Under the pieces are notes generated by a model that did no database searches, was not told where the DNA came from, and saw only the letters and a list, made by a program, of their open reading frames with translations. The translations under genes were made by a program, and so were the position numbers. From Falsiroseomonas sp. (GTDB lineage Bacteria; Pseudomonadota; Alphaproteobacteria; Acetobacterales; Acetobacteraceae), in the NCBI RefSeq assembly GCF_030695085.1, contig NZ_JAUYTS010000210.1, forward strand, positions 1 through 32,892: a DNA stretch of 32,892 nt, read 5' to 3'. Shown one piece after another: positions 19,909 through 27,851 of this stretch (the first letter of the stretch is position 1; every line of letters begins with the position of its first letter).

Positions 19909-20664
19909 CTGTCGCACGGCCATCATCCCTTGCTCGATCTCTCCCCCGACCGCCGCGCCGCGGCGCTGATCGAGGCCGGGCTGCATCAGGTGGAGGCCGC
20001 ACGCCTGCGCACCGTCGCCGCCCCCTTCCTGGACCGGCTGGACCCGGATGCCCGGCTGTTCGGCGAACACCTGGTCGAGGAAATCGCCCGGCTTTCCGCG
20101 CAGGTCGAGGCGCTGTCCCAGCTGCGGCAGGCCGATGCACTGTCCCGCGCCGAGCGCCTGCGGATCGACCCGCTGCCCTTCATCCCCGCCGCGCGCCGTG
20201 AGGCCGCCGCCGGGCCGGAAGCAACGCCGGAGGCAGGCCCGGTGGCCTTCGACGTGGCCTCCGAGGATTTCATCGGCTTCGGCTGGTACCCGGCCGAGAT
20301 GACCGATGCCGGCGCGCTGCGCTGGTCCGGCGCCGCGCGCTGCGCCACGGCGCAATTGCCGGCGCTGGGCGGCGGCGCGTTGCGGATCACGCTGGCGCTG
20401 CGGGCGCCCTTCGGCGCGGCGCTCGACCTGGCGGCGCAGGATATCTTCCTGGATGGGCTGAAGCTGGACCTGACGGTGCTGTCGCAGGATGGCGCGATGG
20501 CGACCTGCCAGGCAGTGGCGGTGTTGCCGGCGCTGCCGGCCGGATCACGCATCTCCCTGCTGCTGCAAGGCGACCGCTTCACCGACCCGGCCACCGGTCC
20601 GCTGCGGGACAGCCGCACCCTGGGCCTCGGCCTGGGCTGGCTGCGGATCGAGCGCGAAGGCTGA
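19909..20664 (+). CDS. Unknown protein with GWY..E / RW signature, glycan-locus associated
   Basis: 251 residues from the proposed CTG start, 244 from TTG at 19930. The N-terminal third is helical and charged (about residues 10-75, DRRAAALIEAGLHQVEAARL, EEIARLSAQVEALSQLRQ). The rest looks like a beta-sandwich: GFGWYPAEMTDAGALRWSG, then alternating hydrophobic strands up to LGLGLGWLRIE. The GW(Y/H)xxE...RW pattern is one I associate with non-catalytic domains attached to or encoded beside glycosyltransferases and sugar-modifying enzymes; that link is from memory, not a search. The gene overlaps the next one by one base (TGATG), so they are translationally coupled. No signal peptide or membrane helix. 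The function is unknown; a role in surface glycan assembly is inferred. Confidence 0.65.
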   Translation: MSHGHHPLLDLSPDRRAAALIEAGLHQVEAARLRTVAAPFLDRLDPDARLFGEHLVEEIARLSAQVEALSQLRQADALSRAERLRIDPLPFIPAARREAAAGPEATPEAGPVAFDVASEDFIGFGWYPAEMTDAGALRWSGAARCATAQLPALGGGALRITLALRAPFGAALDLAAQDIFLDGLKLDLTVLSQDGAMATCQAVAVLPALPAGSRISLLLQGDRFTDPATGPLRDSRTLGLGLGWLRIEREG

Positions 20665-21824
20665 TGCAGCCGACGGCACGGCGCATCATTGTCACTGGCG
20701 ACCTGCTGCGGCCGCAGGACAAGCTGTTCAAATCCTCGCAGAATGGCAACATCCAATGGTTCCACCGCCTGGTGCGCCGCCCCCTGGCCGCGGCCACCGG
20801 CCTGCCGGTGCAGGGGCTGGTCTGGGATGAACCGGGCATCGCACCGCCCGGCAGCGACATCCTCGGCTTCGACACGCCCGCCTTCTACGCCGCCTGCGGC
20901 GCCGCACCGGATATCGAGGGCTGGGTCGGACTGTTCGACGCGATGGCATTGCCGCGCGACGCCGCCGCCATGCTGGCCAGCCCCTTCGCCGGCGCCGCGG
21001 CGGTGGTGGGGTTCGAGCTGACGGAGTTGCAGAAGCGGCTGCTGACACTGGCCGCCATCCCCTGGGTCGATGTCAACATCCACCCCTACCGCTTCGGCCC
21101 GGACGTGCTGTTCGCCATCCAGACCGACCACCCGGAGATCCTGGCGCGGCTGATCCCGCACCATGCCGAGGACCATGTCTTCGAACCCTGGGCCGATCTG
21201 CTGGCCGCCACGGCGGTGAAGATGCCGCCGCGCGTGCCGGTGGAGACACCCTGCCTGCTGGTCGGCCAGACCCAGGTGGATCGCGCGCTGATCAGCAACG
21301 GCAAGCTGCAGGACCTGTCGCATTTCGCCCCGGCACTGCACGCGGTGCTGGGCCCCGAGGGCCCGGTGCTGTTCAAGCCGCACCCCTACAACGCCGATGG
21401 CTTCGGCCTGCACAATGCCGGGCTGCGCCTGTCCCGCATCCGCCAGACGCGGGAGAATGCCTATGTGCTGCTGGCGCAGGATGCCATCCGCACCGTTGTC
21501 GGCGTTTCCTCTTCCGTGGTGGCGGAGGCGCGGTTCTTCGGCAAGCAGGGTGTGTTCCTCGGCACGCCGCCGATGCGGATCGCGCCGCGCCGGGCGGATA
21601 TCGCCCCCGGAAGCCATGCCAGCGTGGTGGATGCGTGGCTGTCGGCCGATTTCTGGCGCGACCTGCTGGCCCCGGTGCTGGCGGTGACCGCCTGTGACGG
21701 CCGCCGCCCGGTGCTGCCGCCGAATGCGCTGCGGACTTCGCTGCGGCAATTCTGGGGCTGGGACGAGATCTTCTTCCAGCTACCCTGGGATCTCGCGCAA
21801 GGGCGGGCCCAGGCACGCGGCTGA
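20664..21824 (+). CDS. KPHP-type glycosyltransferase-like protein (capsule-like)
   Basis: 386 residues, soluble, no signal peptide. The second half has features of GT-B capsule/Kdo-type transferases: VLFKPHPYN (about 234-242) and VVGVSSSVVAEARFFGKQGVFLG (about 274-296), which in KpsC/KpsS and polysialyltransferase-like proteins hold the nucleotide-sugar phosphate. The N-terminal half begins with a strand-like RRIIVTGDLL and contains AAAVVGFELTELQKRLL and WVDVNIHPYRFG. The C-terminus closes with FWGWDEIFFQLPWDL. I cannot name a CAZy family or substrate. It is coupled to the preceding gene by TGATG and ends 79 bases from a convergent hydrolase gene. A role in exopolysaccharide or capsule synthesis is inferred. 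Confidence 0.55.
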   Translation: MQPTARRIIVTGDLLRPQDKLFKSSQNGNIQWFHRLVRRPLAAATGLPVQGLVWDEPGIAPPGSDILGFDTPAFYAACGAAPDIEGWVGLFDAMALPRDAAAMLASPFAGAAAVVGFELTELQKRLLTLAAIPWVDVNIHPYRFGPDVLFAIQTDHPEILARLIPHHAEDHVFEPWADLLAATAVKMPPRVPVETPCLLVGQTQVDRALISNGKLQDLSHFAPALHAVLGPEGPVLFKPHPYNADGFGLHNAGLRLSRIRQTRENAYVLLAQDAIRTVVGVSSSVVAEARFFGKQGVFLGTPPMRIAPRRADIAPGSHASVVDAWLSADFWRDLLAPVLAVTACDGRRPVLPPNALRTSLRQFWGWDEIFFQLPWDLAQGRAQARG

Positions 21825-21903
21825 GGCTGGCTTCCCTTTCCCGCATGGCGGGGAGTTGCGGCACGGCCGCGACGCCGAAGGCTGGTGGCCGGGTCGGGGC
21901 CGG

Positions 21904-22839
21904 CTATGCCGCCTCCCGCGGTTCCTCACCGCTGAAGAAGGGCAGGAAGGCGCCCAGCACCAGGTCCGGCCGCTGTTCCGAAGGGTAGTGCCCCGTTGGA
22001 ATGGCCCAGCCGCGCAGATCCGGGGCCCAGGGCCGCCAGGCCTCCATCACCGCCAGGTGCCGGCCGACATGGCTGTTGCTGCCCCACAGCACCAGTACCG
22101 GGCAGGCGATCTGCCGCTTGCCGAATTCGGCGCGGTCCATCTCGTAGTCCAGCGTCACCGTGGCGCGGTAGTCTTCGCACACCGCATGGATCTGTTCCGG
22201 CGTCGTGCAGCGCGCATATTCGGAGAACGCCACCGGGTCGAAGATCGAAAGCCCGACGCCTTTCTTGTTCAGCTTGTAGTTGATGTAATAATCCAGGTCG
22301 GCGCAGAGCAGCTTCTCGGGGAACGGCGCCTTCTGCGCCATGAAGAACCAGTGATAGCTCTCCAGCCCCCAGCCGAGGGTGATGTTGGACAGCAGGTGCC
22401 AGGTCGGCACGATGTCCAGGGACGCCAGCTGCGTCACGCAATCCGGATGGTCCAGCGCCATGCGGAAGGCCACCCGCGCGCCGCGGTCGTGGCCAGCCAC
22501 GCCGAAGCGCGTGAAGCCCAGCGCGCGCATCACCTCCACCCCATCCAGCGCCATGGCGCGGAAGCTGTAGGCGGCGTGGTCGTCGCCGCCCGGCGGCTTG
22601 CTGCTGTCGCCATAGCCGCGCAGGTCGATCAGCACCACGGTGAAGTGGCGCGCCAGCTCCGGCGCCACGCGGTGCCAGCTCACATGCGTCAGCGGGTTGC
22701 CATGCAGCAGCAGCAAGGGCGGGCCGGACCCGCCGATGGCGGTCATGATCTCGGCGCCGGATGTGCGGATGCGCTGGTGGCGAAAGCCGGGCAGCAATGC
22801 GGCGGCGGCCTCACTCGGCGGCTGCGAGTCTCGGGACAT
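21904..22839 (-). CDS. Alpha/beta hydrolase, haloacetate dehalogenase-like
   Basis: 311 residues. It matches the fluoroacetate/haloacetate dehalogenase pattern: HGNPLTHVSWHRVAP (oxyanion region), DLRGYGDSSKP, the nucleophile segment AGHDRGARVAFRMALDHPD with Asp followed by two Arg at +1 and +4 as in carboxylate-binding dehalogenases, LDIVPTW, then YHWFFMAQKAPFPEKLL with the His-Trp pair that holds the halide in known enzymes, and a C-terminal catalytic His in TGHYPSEQRPD. The frame is open to 22887, but the ATG at 22839 has GGAGG 8 bases upstream and is chosen. An epoxide hydrolase is the main alternative. It stands alone on the minus strand among glycan genes, with no evident partner. Confidence 0.82.
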   Translation of the reverse strand: MSRDSQPPSEAAAALLPGFRHQRIRTSGAEIMTAIGGSGPPLLLLHGNPLTHVSWHRVAPELARHFTVVLIDLRGYGDSSKPPGGDDHAAYSFRAMALDGVEVMRALGFTRFGVAGHDRGARVAFRMALDHPDCVTQLASLDIVPTWHLLSNITLGWGLESYHWFFMAQKAPFPEKLLCADLDYYINYKLNKKGVGLSIFDPVAFSEYARCTTPEQIHAVCEDYRATVTLDYEMDRAEFGKRQIACPVLVLWGSNSHVGRHLAVMEAWRPWAPDLRGWAIPTGHYPSEQRPDLVLGAFLPFFSGEEPREAA

Positions 22840-23006
22840 GGATGGTTCCTCCGCCAGCAGGCTTGGCCGGTGGGGCAGCCGGGTCAAGGCTCCATCTGTG
22901 GATTTCAGGTGGATTGGATTGGGGTCGATGAGCTGGATCGCTTAGGATTGTCCATCCTTAAGTGGTCGGGCGATGATCTGGGATATTTGTATGGGAGATG
23001 TTGATC
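22840..23006. other. Divergent intergenic region, hydrolase / fusion glycosyltransferase
   Basis: About 160 bases separate two divergent starts, so promoters for both should lie here. The hydrolase ribosome binding site (CCTCC on this strand, 22848-22852) is clear. A small dyad AGGAT-TGTCC-ATCCT (22944-22958) is flanked by TTA/TAA, and the right-hand part (about 22940-22990) is AT-richer. No promoter hexamer pair stands out. Confidence 0.4.
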
Positions 23007-24809
23007 GTGCGGGATGATCGTCGGGACGAGCCCCTGTCCCCCCACCCGGCGCCTGGCGCCGTCGGCCTGAACGCGATCGGCCTTAAGCACGGCAGCGACA
23101 AGGCCTCACGTATCCATAACTATCTCCGCACCTACGAATTCTTCCTGCAGGATCAGCGCGAGGCAGAGATCGAAGTTCTGGAAATCGGCGTCAATGATGG
23201 CGCCTCCCTGAAGACATGGGCGGAGTATTTCCCTGCCGCCCGCATCCTCGGCGTGGACCGTGATCCTGCCAGCCGCCGACACGCCTCCGATCGTGTGCGG
23301 ATCGAAATCGGTAATGCTGGCGACGCGTCATTCCTGCTGAAGCTGGCGGGTTCCGCGCGTCCGAACGTTATACTCGACGATGGCACCCATCTCTGGGAAG
23401 AGCAGATACTCGCGCTGCGCATGCTCTATCCGGTGCTGCTGCCCGGCGGACTCTTCATAATCGAGGACATTCATACGAGCTTCGGCGACGCACATCGCAA
23501 GCGCTATGCGGGCAACGCCGCATTCTCCGCCTTCGATGAGGTACGAAGGCTTGCGGAAGGACTGACCGGAGGCGCTCTCGTCGCGGAGCCGCAGAAGGAT
23601 GAGTTCCATACTTACTTCAAGGCCACCGCAGAGATGGTGGTATTTCTGCGGAACGCCGTGATCATTCGAAAGGCGCCGCGGGCAGAGCATCCACGGCTAC
23701 GTGCCAAGCTGCGACTACGGTCCCTGGCGGAAGCAGCGCCGGAAACGCGTGACCTGGATTCGGGCGGCTCCTATTCGCGCATCACGCCACGTATCGTCAC
23801 CGCGCCCGATGTGATTTTTCGCACCGTTACTGCGCAGAGCAGGGAGATCGTGGAGCCACCGAAGGCGCAGGTCGCCAGCTTGCAGAATTGTGTCGTCATG
23901 GGCGATGGCGTGGTGGTCACCCGGCAAGGCGTCATCATCCGGGAGAGCCTGATCAACCAGCAACAGGCGCTGCGTTTCGCAGGCTGCTTCCGCCCCACCC
24001 CGAAAGCCGGCTTCGCCACGTTGGAGAATGTACCGAGCATTTGTCCCCTACCGGCCGATACGACACATGTGCTGCTCAAGCAGCGCTGGGACTCGAATTA
24101 CGGACATTGGCTGGTGGAGAGCTTGCCGCGGCTGGACCTGGTGCGAGAGATCGCCGACCTCACCCAGTGCCACTACATCGTCCGCAAGACCATTTCCGAA
24201 CAGATGCGCCAGGTTATGCTCGACTGCCTAGCGATCTTCGGCATCACCGAGGCACAGGTGATCTTCGCGGATGATTTCCCGCTTTCTGTCCCATCCCTGA
24301 TCTACCCAGCGCCGCTGACCGTACAGCCATGGGTCAAGGCGCCTCGCGTAGTTCGCACGCTAGAGCGATTGGCAGCCGAGGCGATCGGCCCAACTCCCCC
24401 GGGTGAGCGGCGGCTCTATGTGCAGCGCAGTGGCCCGCTACGACGGAAGATCTTGAACCAGGACGATGTGGTCGCCATGCTGGCAACACTCGGATACGAG
24501 GTGGTCTCGCCCGAGGCGATGACGCTGCGAGAGCAGATGGCGCTGTTCGCCTCGGCCTCTCATATCGTCGGCAACCTTGGCGCCGCGCTCACGAATATCG
24601 CCTTCGCACCCGCCGGGGTACGTTTGCTAGCGCTCACCACCGAATTCATGATGGATGACTTCTTTTACGACCTGATATGCCACAAGCGCGGCGAGTACTG
24701 GAGCTTGCATGGCAAGGCGAACCGGCCAGAACTCGGCATGCAATCCGACTTCACCATTGACATGGCGGCGCTGGGGCCACTGCTGGAACAATTTGACAGC
24801 CTGCGTTAA
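23007..24809 (+). CDS. Fused SAM methyltransferase - GT61-type (DUF563) glycosyltransferase
   Basis: A two-domain protein of about 600 residues. The first domain (to about 235) is a class I methyltransferase: LEIGVNDGASLKTWAEYFPAA with motif I, ILGVDRDP, VILDDGTHLWEEQILAL and GGLFIIEDIHTSF. The second (about 290-600) is a DUF563/GT61 glycosyltransferase: LKQRWDSNYGHWLVESLPRL, RRLYVQRSG with RRKILN, and SHIVGNLGAALTNIAFAPAG. The frame is open to an ATG at 22998, but GGGAG touches that codon; the GTG at 23007 has proper 9-base spacing and is preferred. GC content and codon use (frequent CTA, ATA, CTC, TAC/TAT mixing) look different from the neighbours, suggesting later acquisition. It probably both adds and methylates sugar residues on a surface glycan. 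Confidence 0.8.
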   Translation: MRDDRRDEPLSPHPAPGAVGLNAIGLKHGSDKASRIHNYLRTYEFFLQDQREAEIEVLEIGVNDGASLKTWAEYFPAARILGVDRDPASRRHASDRVRIEIGNAGDASFLLKLAGSARPNVILDDGTHLWEEQILALRMLYPVLLPGGLFIIEDIHTSFGDAHRKRYAGNAAFSAFDEVRRLAEGLTGGALVAEPQKDEFHTYFKATAEMVVFLRNAVIIRKAPRAEHPRLRAKLRLRSLAEAAPETRDLDSGGSYSRITPRIVTAPDVIFRTVTAQSREIVEPPKAQVASLQNCVVMGDGVVVTRQGVIIRESLINQQQALRFAGCFRPTPKAGFATLENVPSICPLPADTTHVLLKQRWDSNYGHWLVESLPRLDLVREIADLTQCHYIVRKTISEQMRQVMLDCLAIFGITEAQVIFADDFPLSVPSLIYPAPLTVQPWVKAPRVVRTLERLAAEAIGPTPPGERRLYVQRSGPLRRKILNQDDVVAMLATLGYEVVSPEAMTLREQMALFASASHIVGNLGAALTNIAFAPAGVRLLALTTEFMMDDFFYDLICHKRGEYWSLHGKANRPELGMQSDFTIDMAALGPLLEQFDSLR

Positions 24810-24883
24810 GGCTGAACTAGGCATGGTGGGACGTCGCGCCAGCGCAGAGTGCGCGCATAGCGCGCCCGTCAGCATCAGCTCCG

Positions 24884-26158
24884 CTATCGCTTCACGGCAG
24901 TTGCGGCATCGAGCGCCGCTAGGAATTCCGCACGCCCCATGACATCGCGGATGCTGGCGCCGAGTGTGGCGCGCAGTTCCGGGTCGGTCGCCTGGACCAT
25001 CACCCGCGCCAGATCGACCGGCGCGGCGCGCTTGAAGTGTAGCCCGTCCACGCCGCGCTGCACCTTCTCCGCCATGCCGCCGATGTCGGAGACGATCAGC
25101 GGCGTGCCGGCGCGGCGGGCTTCCTGGATCACCACCGGCGAATTCTCCCACCATACGCTCGGCACCACCACCCAGCCGACGGAGCGCATAAGGTCCAGCG
25201 CATCCAGCGGGTCGTAGCGGCCGGCGAAGGTCAGGCTGGAGCCGGCGGCTTCCACCATCGGCTCCAGCGTCGGGAACAGCCGCAGCACATCCTCCCGCTC
25301 CGCGCCGAAGACGGTCAGCACGATATCGGGGTTGCCGCGCAGCGCCATGGGCAGCGCGCGCAGCAACACGTCCAGTCCCTTGAACGAGGTTGGCTGGCCG
25401 AAGAAGCCGAAGCGATGCGCCATGGCCTGTGGATCGGCCGCTTCGCGCGGCTGCGCCAGCATGGCGTCGCCCAGATAATTCTCCAGCACCGGATCGCGCG
25501 GTGCGGTCAGGCCCCAGTCGCGATAGCGGCCGCGGATGAAGTCGCTGGGATGCAGGATGGTATCGAAGCGCGACAGCACCGCCATCAGCGTCGCCTTGCG
25601 ATAGGCGAAGCGTTCCAGCGTCTGGTCCGGGAAGCAGGCCAGGCAGCGCAGCGGTGATTCGCGCCGGCACAATTCGCGCGACCGCGTCTTCACCATCTGG
25701 CCGTGATGCAGGCAGATCGCCAGCATCTCATGCATGGTCATGACGAAGCGCGCATCCGGGCGCGCGGCCATCAGCGCATCGATCAGGTCGGTGCCGAGGC
25801 GCCAGTAATGATGGAAGTGATAGACTTCGCAATCCAGCGCCGCGAGGAAGTCCACCAGCACGCCGCGCTGATAGGTGTCCTCCCAGGCCAGCCGGTCCTC
25901 CGCCATGCCGGCGAAGGAATAGACGTACTCGCCGGGACCGAAGGGCATCACCGTCTCGATCGGGCGGCTTTCGGCGTATTGCGTGCCAACCTCGCTGGCG
26001 CCGACGAACACCACGTCGCGGCCGGCGTCGCGCATCGTCTCGAATTGCCGGTAGGCCGCCAGCTCTCCGCCGCCCTTGGAGAATTCGGGGTGCGAATGGG
26101 CGATGATGCAGACCCTGCCCATGGCGGTGGCCGGGCGCGTCCTGGGTGGCTTAGCCAT
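24884..26158 (-). CDS. GT4-family glycosyltransferase
   Basis: 424 residues with a clear GT-B/GT4 layout. The N-terminal domain has CIIAHSHPEFSKGGGELAAYRQFE (glycine-rich acceptor-side loop); the C-terminal domain has FGFFGQPTSFKGLDVLLRALP, VFGAER, and PSVWWENSPVVIQEARRAGTPLIVSDIGGMAEKV with the E-x7-E pair that binds the nucleotide sugar. A Cys cluster sits in the middle (ICLHHGQMVKT, then LCRRESPLRCLACFPD, about 180-215), a pattern seen in some O-antigen-type GT4 enzymes, perhaps a metal site. The start at 26158 overlaps the upstream gene stop (ATGGCTAA, 8 bases). MGRVCII at 26122 is an alternative. Cytoplasmic; it adds a sugar to a lipid-linked or protein-linked glycan (inferred). Confidence 0.88.
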   Translation of the reverse strand: MAKPPRTRPATAMGRVCIIAHSHPEFSKGGGELAAYRQFETMRDAGRDVVFVGASEVGTQYAESRPIETVMPFGPGEYVYSFAGMAEDRLAWEDTYQRGVLVDFLAALDCEVYHFHHYWRLGTDLIDALMAARPDARFVMTMHEMLAICLHHGQMVKTRSRELCRRESPLRCLACFPDQTLERFAYRKATLMAVLSRFDTILHPSDFIRGRYRDWGLTAPRDPVLENYLGDAMLAQPREAADPQAMAHRFGFFGQPTSFKGLDVLLRALPMALRGNPDIVLTVFGAEREDVLRLFPTLEPMVEAAGSSLTFAGRYDPLDALDLMRSVGWVVVPSVWWENSPVVIQEARRAGTPLIVSDIGGMAEKVQRGVDGLHFKRAAPVDLARVMVQATDPELRATLGASIRDVMGRAEFLAALDAATAVKR

Positions 26159-27683
26159 GCAGGGCGGTCTCCGCGGGGCCGGTGGACCACAGCCGGGCCA
26201 GATGGGCGTTGACCACTTCCGCCGCATGCGGGCTGCTCCAGCCGCGCTGGACCGGCAGGAAGGCCGGCTCTCCGGGCTGCATCCGGTGCAGGCGCAGCAG
26301 CCGGGCCAGGCTGTCCGCCAGCGCCGGTTCGCAGCCGGCGCTGGCATGCAGCGCCAGCAGCCGCGCCAGATCCGCCGCGCCCAGCGGACGGGAAAACGCC
26401 GAAGCCGGCCGCCCGGCAGCCACGGCAGCGGCGAAACGCGGGGCTTCCACCGCCAGCACGCCGGCGCGGCCTGCGGCCTGCCGCAGCGCCTGCACGGCGG
26501 CGGCGCCCAGCGTCACGGGAATGCGGCCGCGGCGGATGAAGGGCTGCGCCACCGCCTCCGCCGCATCGCCCATCACCAGAAGTCGGTCGCAGCGCCCCTC
26601 GAATTCCGGCGCCGTTACCTGGAACAGCCGTGCCGCCAGTGGGTCATCCGCGCCCAGGATCAGGCCGAGGCGGGGCAGGTGGCCGGCGGCATCGGGGGCG
26701 GCACGCTGCGCCGCCAGGCTTGCCAGCGGCGGCGCCCACAGCGCCTCCCGCCGGGCCACGACCAGCCGCAGCAGGTCGAGCGCCGCGGCGCCGGCGGCGT
26801 CGCCCGGTTCGGCGAAGGGGGTGGTGCGGCAGATCGAATCCAGCAGGTCCGGCACCGTCGCGGCGCGCGGACGGCAGCGCAGGAAATGCACCAAGTCGGG
26901 CCGCATCTGCACCCGCAGAACCAGTTCAAGCGTCGAGAGCCGGTCGAGCCATGCGGGGTCGATGCGCGCCTGGCCGACCAGCGCCTGCGGCAGTGCCGCG
27001 ACATGCCAGTCGAGCAGCGGCACGGCCACCGGCTCCGCCCGCCCGGCCGCATCCGGACGCTGGCCGATGGCTACCATCTCCAGCCGCGCTTCGGGGGGGA
27101 AGGCGGCGCTGCCGCGCACCACCACCATTACCTCCCCGGCCAGGGAGGTCAGGGTCTCGGCTTCCTCGATCTCCGCCAGCGTCTCGACCATGCGGCCGCG
27201 CACGGGGTTCAGTCCGGCGAGCCAATCGCCAAAGCCGCCGAAGGGGCGCTGCTGCCAGCCCAGCAGTGGCTGAAGCGCGGGGTTGGCGGCGCAATCCGCA
27301 AGCAGGGCAAACCCCGCCTCCGCCGGCCAGGCGGCCAGCAGGCCGGCCAGCGCGGACTCACCTGACCCTTCGCCGGCAATGTCGGTGCGCTGGTCACCGG
27401 CCTGCAGGACCAGCCGGGTGCCGGGGGGCAGGGCATCGGTCACCAGCGCGAAAAGGCGGGCGGGGCGCGGGCTGTCGGGCTGGGCCGGCTCCGGGTGAAA
27501 GCGGGCCTGCATGATTGGGCAGGGCTGGCCGCCCGGCGCTTCCAGCCACAGGGTCGCCTCCGCATCGGCAGGCGCCCGAGCCGAGCCAAGCAGCAGCCGG
27601 CCGCCGCCCTGCAGCGCCACCTCACATGCCAGGCCGAGCTGCAACGCCTCCCCGCTCTGGCCATCCTCGAACGGGCGAAGCAC
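26151..27683 (-). CDS. Large unknown protein coupled to the GT4 glycosyltransferase
   Basis: 510 residues, Ala/Leu/Arg-rich, no signal peptide, no membrane helices and no motif I recognise. The first half has strand-like stretches (LGLACEVALQGGGRLLLG, LVTDALPPGTRLVLQAG, EVMVVVRGSAAFPPEARLEMVAIG); the second half looks alpha/beta (LGLILGADDPLAARLFQVTAPEFEG, CDRLLVMGDAAEAV, RAGVLAVEAPRFAAA) and could be a degenerate glycosyltransferase-like domain. The frame is open to a TTG at 27767, but the GTG at 27683 has a perfect AGGAGG 7 bases upstream (27691-27696) and is chosen. Its end overlaps the GT4 gene by 8 bases, so joint function is likely. The protein is real by codon bias and coupling; its function is unknown. 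Confidence 0.6.
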   Translation of the reverse strand: MLRPFEDGQSGEALQLGLACEVALQGGGRLLLGSARAPADAEATLWLEAPGGQPCPIMQARFHPEPAQPDSPRPARLFALVTDALPPGTRLVLQAGDQRTDIAGEGSGESALAGLLAAWPAEAGFALLADCAANPALQPLLGWQQRPFGGFGDWLAGLNPVRGRMVETLAEIEEAETLTSLAGEVMVVVRGSAAFPPEARLEMVAIGQRPDAAGRAEPVAVPLLDWHVAALPQALVGQARIDPAWLDRLSTLELVLRVQMRPDLVHFLRCRPRAATVPDLLDSICRTTPFAEPGDAAGAAALDLLRLVVARREALWAPPLASLAAQRAAPDAAGHLPRLGLILGADDPLAARLFQVTAPEFEGRCDRLLVMGDAAEAVAQPFIRRGRIPVTLGAAAVQALRQAAGRAGVLAVEAPRFAAAVAAGRPASAFSRPLGAADLARLLALHASAGCEPALADSLARLLRLHRMQPGEPAFLPVQRGWSSPHAAEVVNAHLARLWSTGPAETALHG

Positions 27684-27690
27684 CAAACAC

Positions 27691-27696
27691 CCTCCT
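27691..27696 (-). promoter_or_regulatory. Ribosome binding site deciding the GTG start at 27683
   Basis: On the minus strand AGGAGG stands 7 bases before GTG. The longer in-frame starts (TTG 27767, ATG 27755, ATG 27707) have no comparable site. Confidence 0.65.
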
Positions 27697-27760
27697 GCCG
27701 GCCCCATATCCGGCGCCGTCAAACGGGCTTCGGCCGCCCGTGTCAACCACGGCATCAGCC

Positions 27761-27812
27761 GGGCCAATCAAACGGGCAAATCACACGGGCCAGTCAACCG
27801 GACCGGTCAAGT
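27761..27812. repeat. Four degenerate 13-bp tandem repeats
   Basis: Reading the + strand: GGGCCAATCAAAC, GGGCAAATCACAC, GGGCCAGTCAACC, GGACCGGTCAAGT, directly abutting. The shared core is GGgC..(A/G)TCA. On the minus strand each unit reads TTGA-T or TTGAC-like. They lie between the cysQ end and the start of the minus-strand unknown gene, upstream of that gene's start. They may be iterated binding sites; as coding sequence they belong to nothing convincing. Confidence 0.5.
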
Positions 27813-27851
27813 GCGGCCGGGGGCGGGCGGTGTCGTCACCGGGCGGGGTCG

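Noticed and set aside
21825..21903. Bidirectional terminator between convergent genes
   Set aside because: Only a weak CCCGC/GCGGG stem is present, without T-runs on either strand.
27761..27812. CRISPR array
   Set aside because: Units are only 13 bases, abut directly without spacers and are degenerate; no cas genes.
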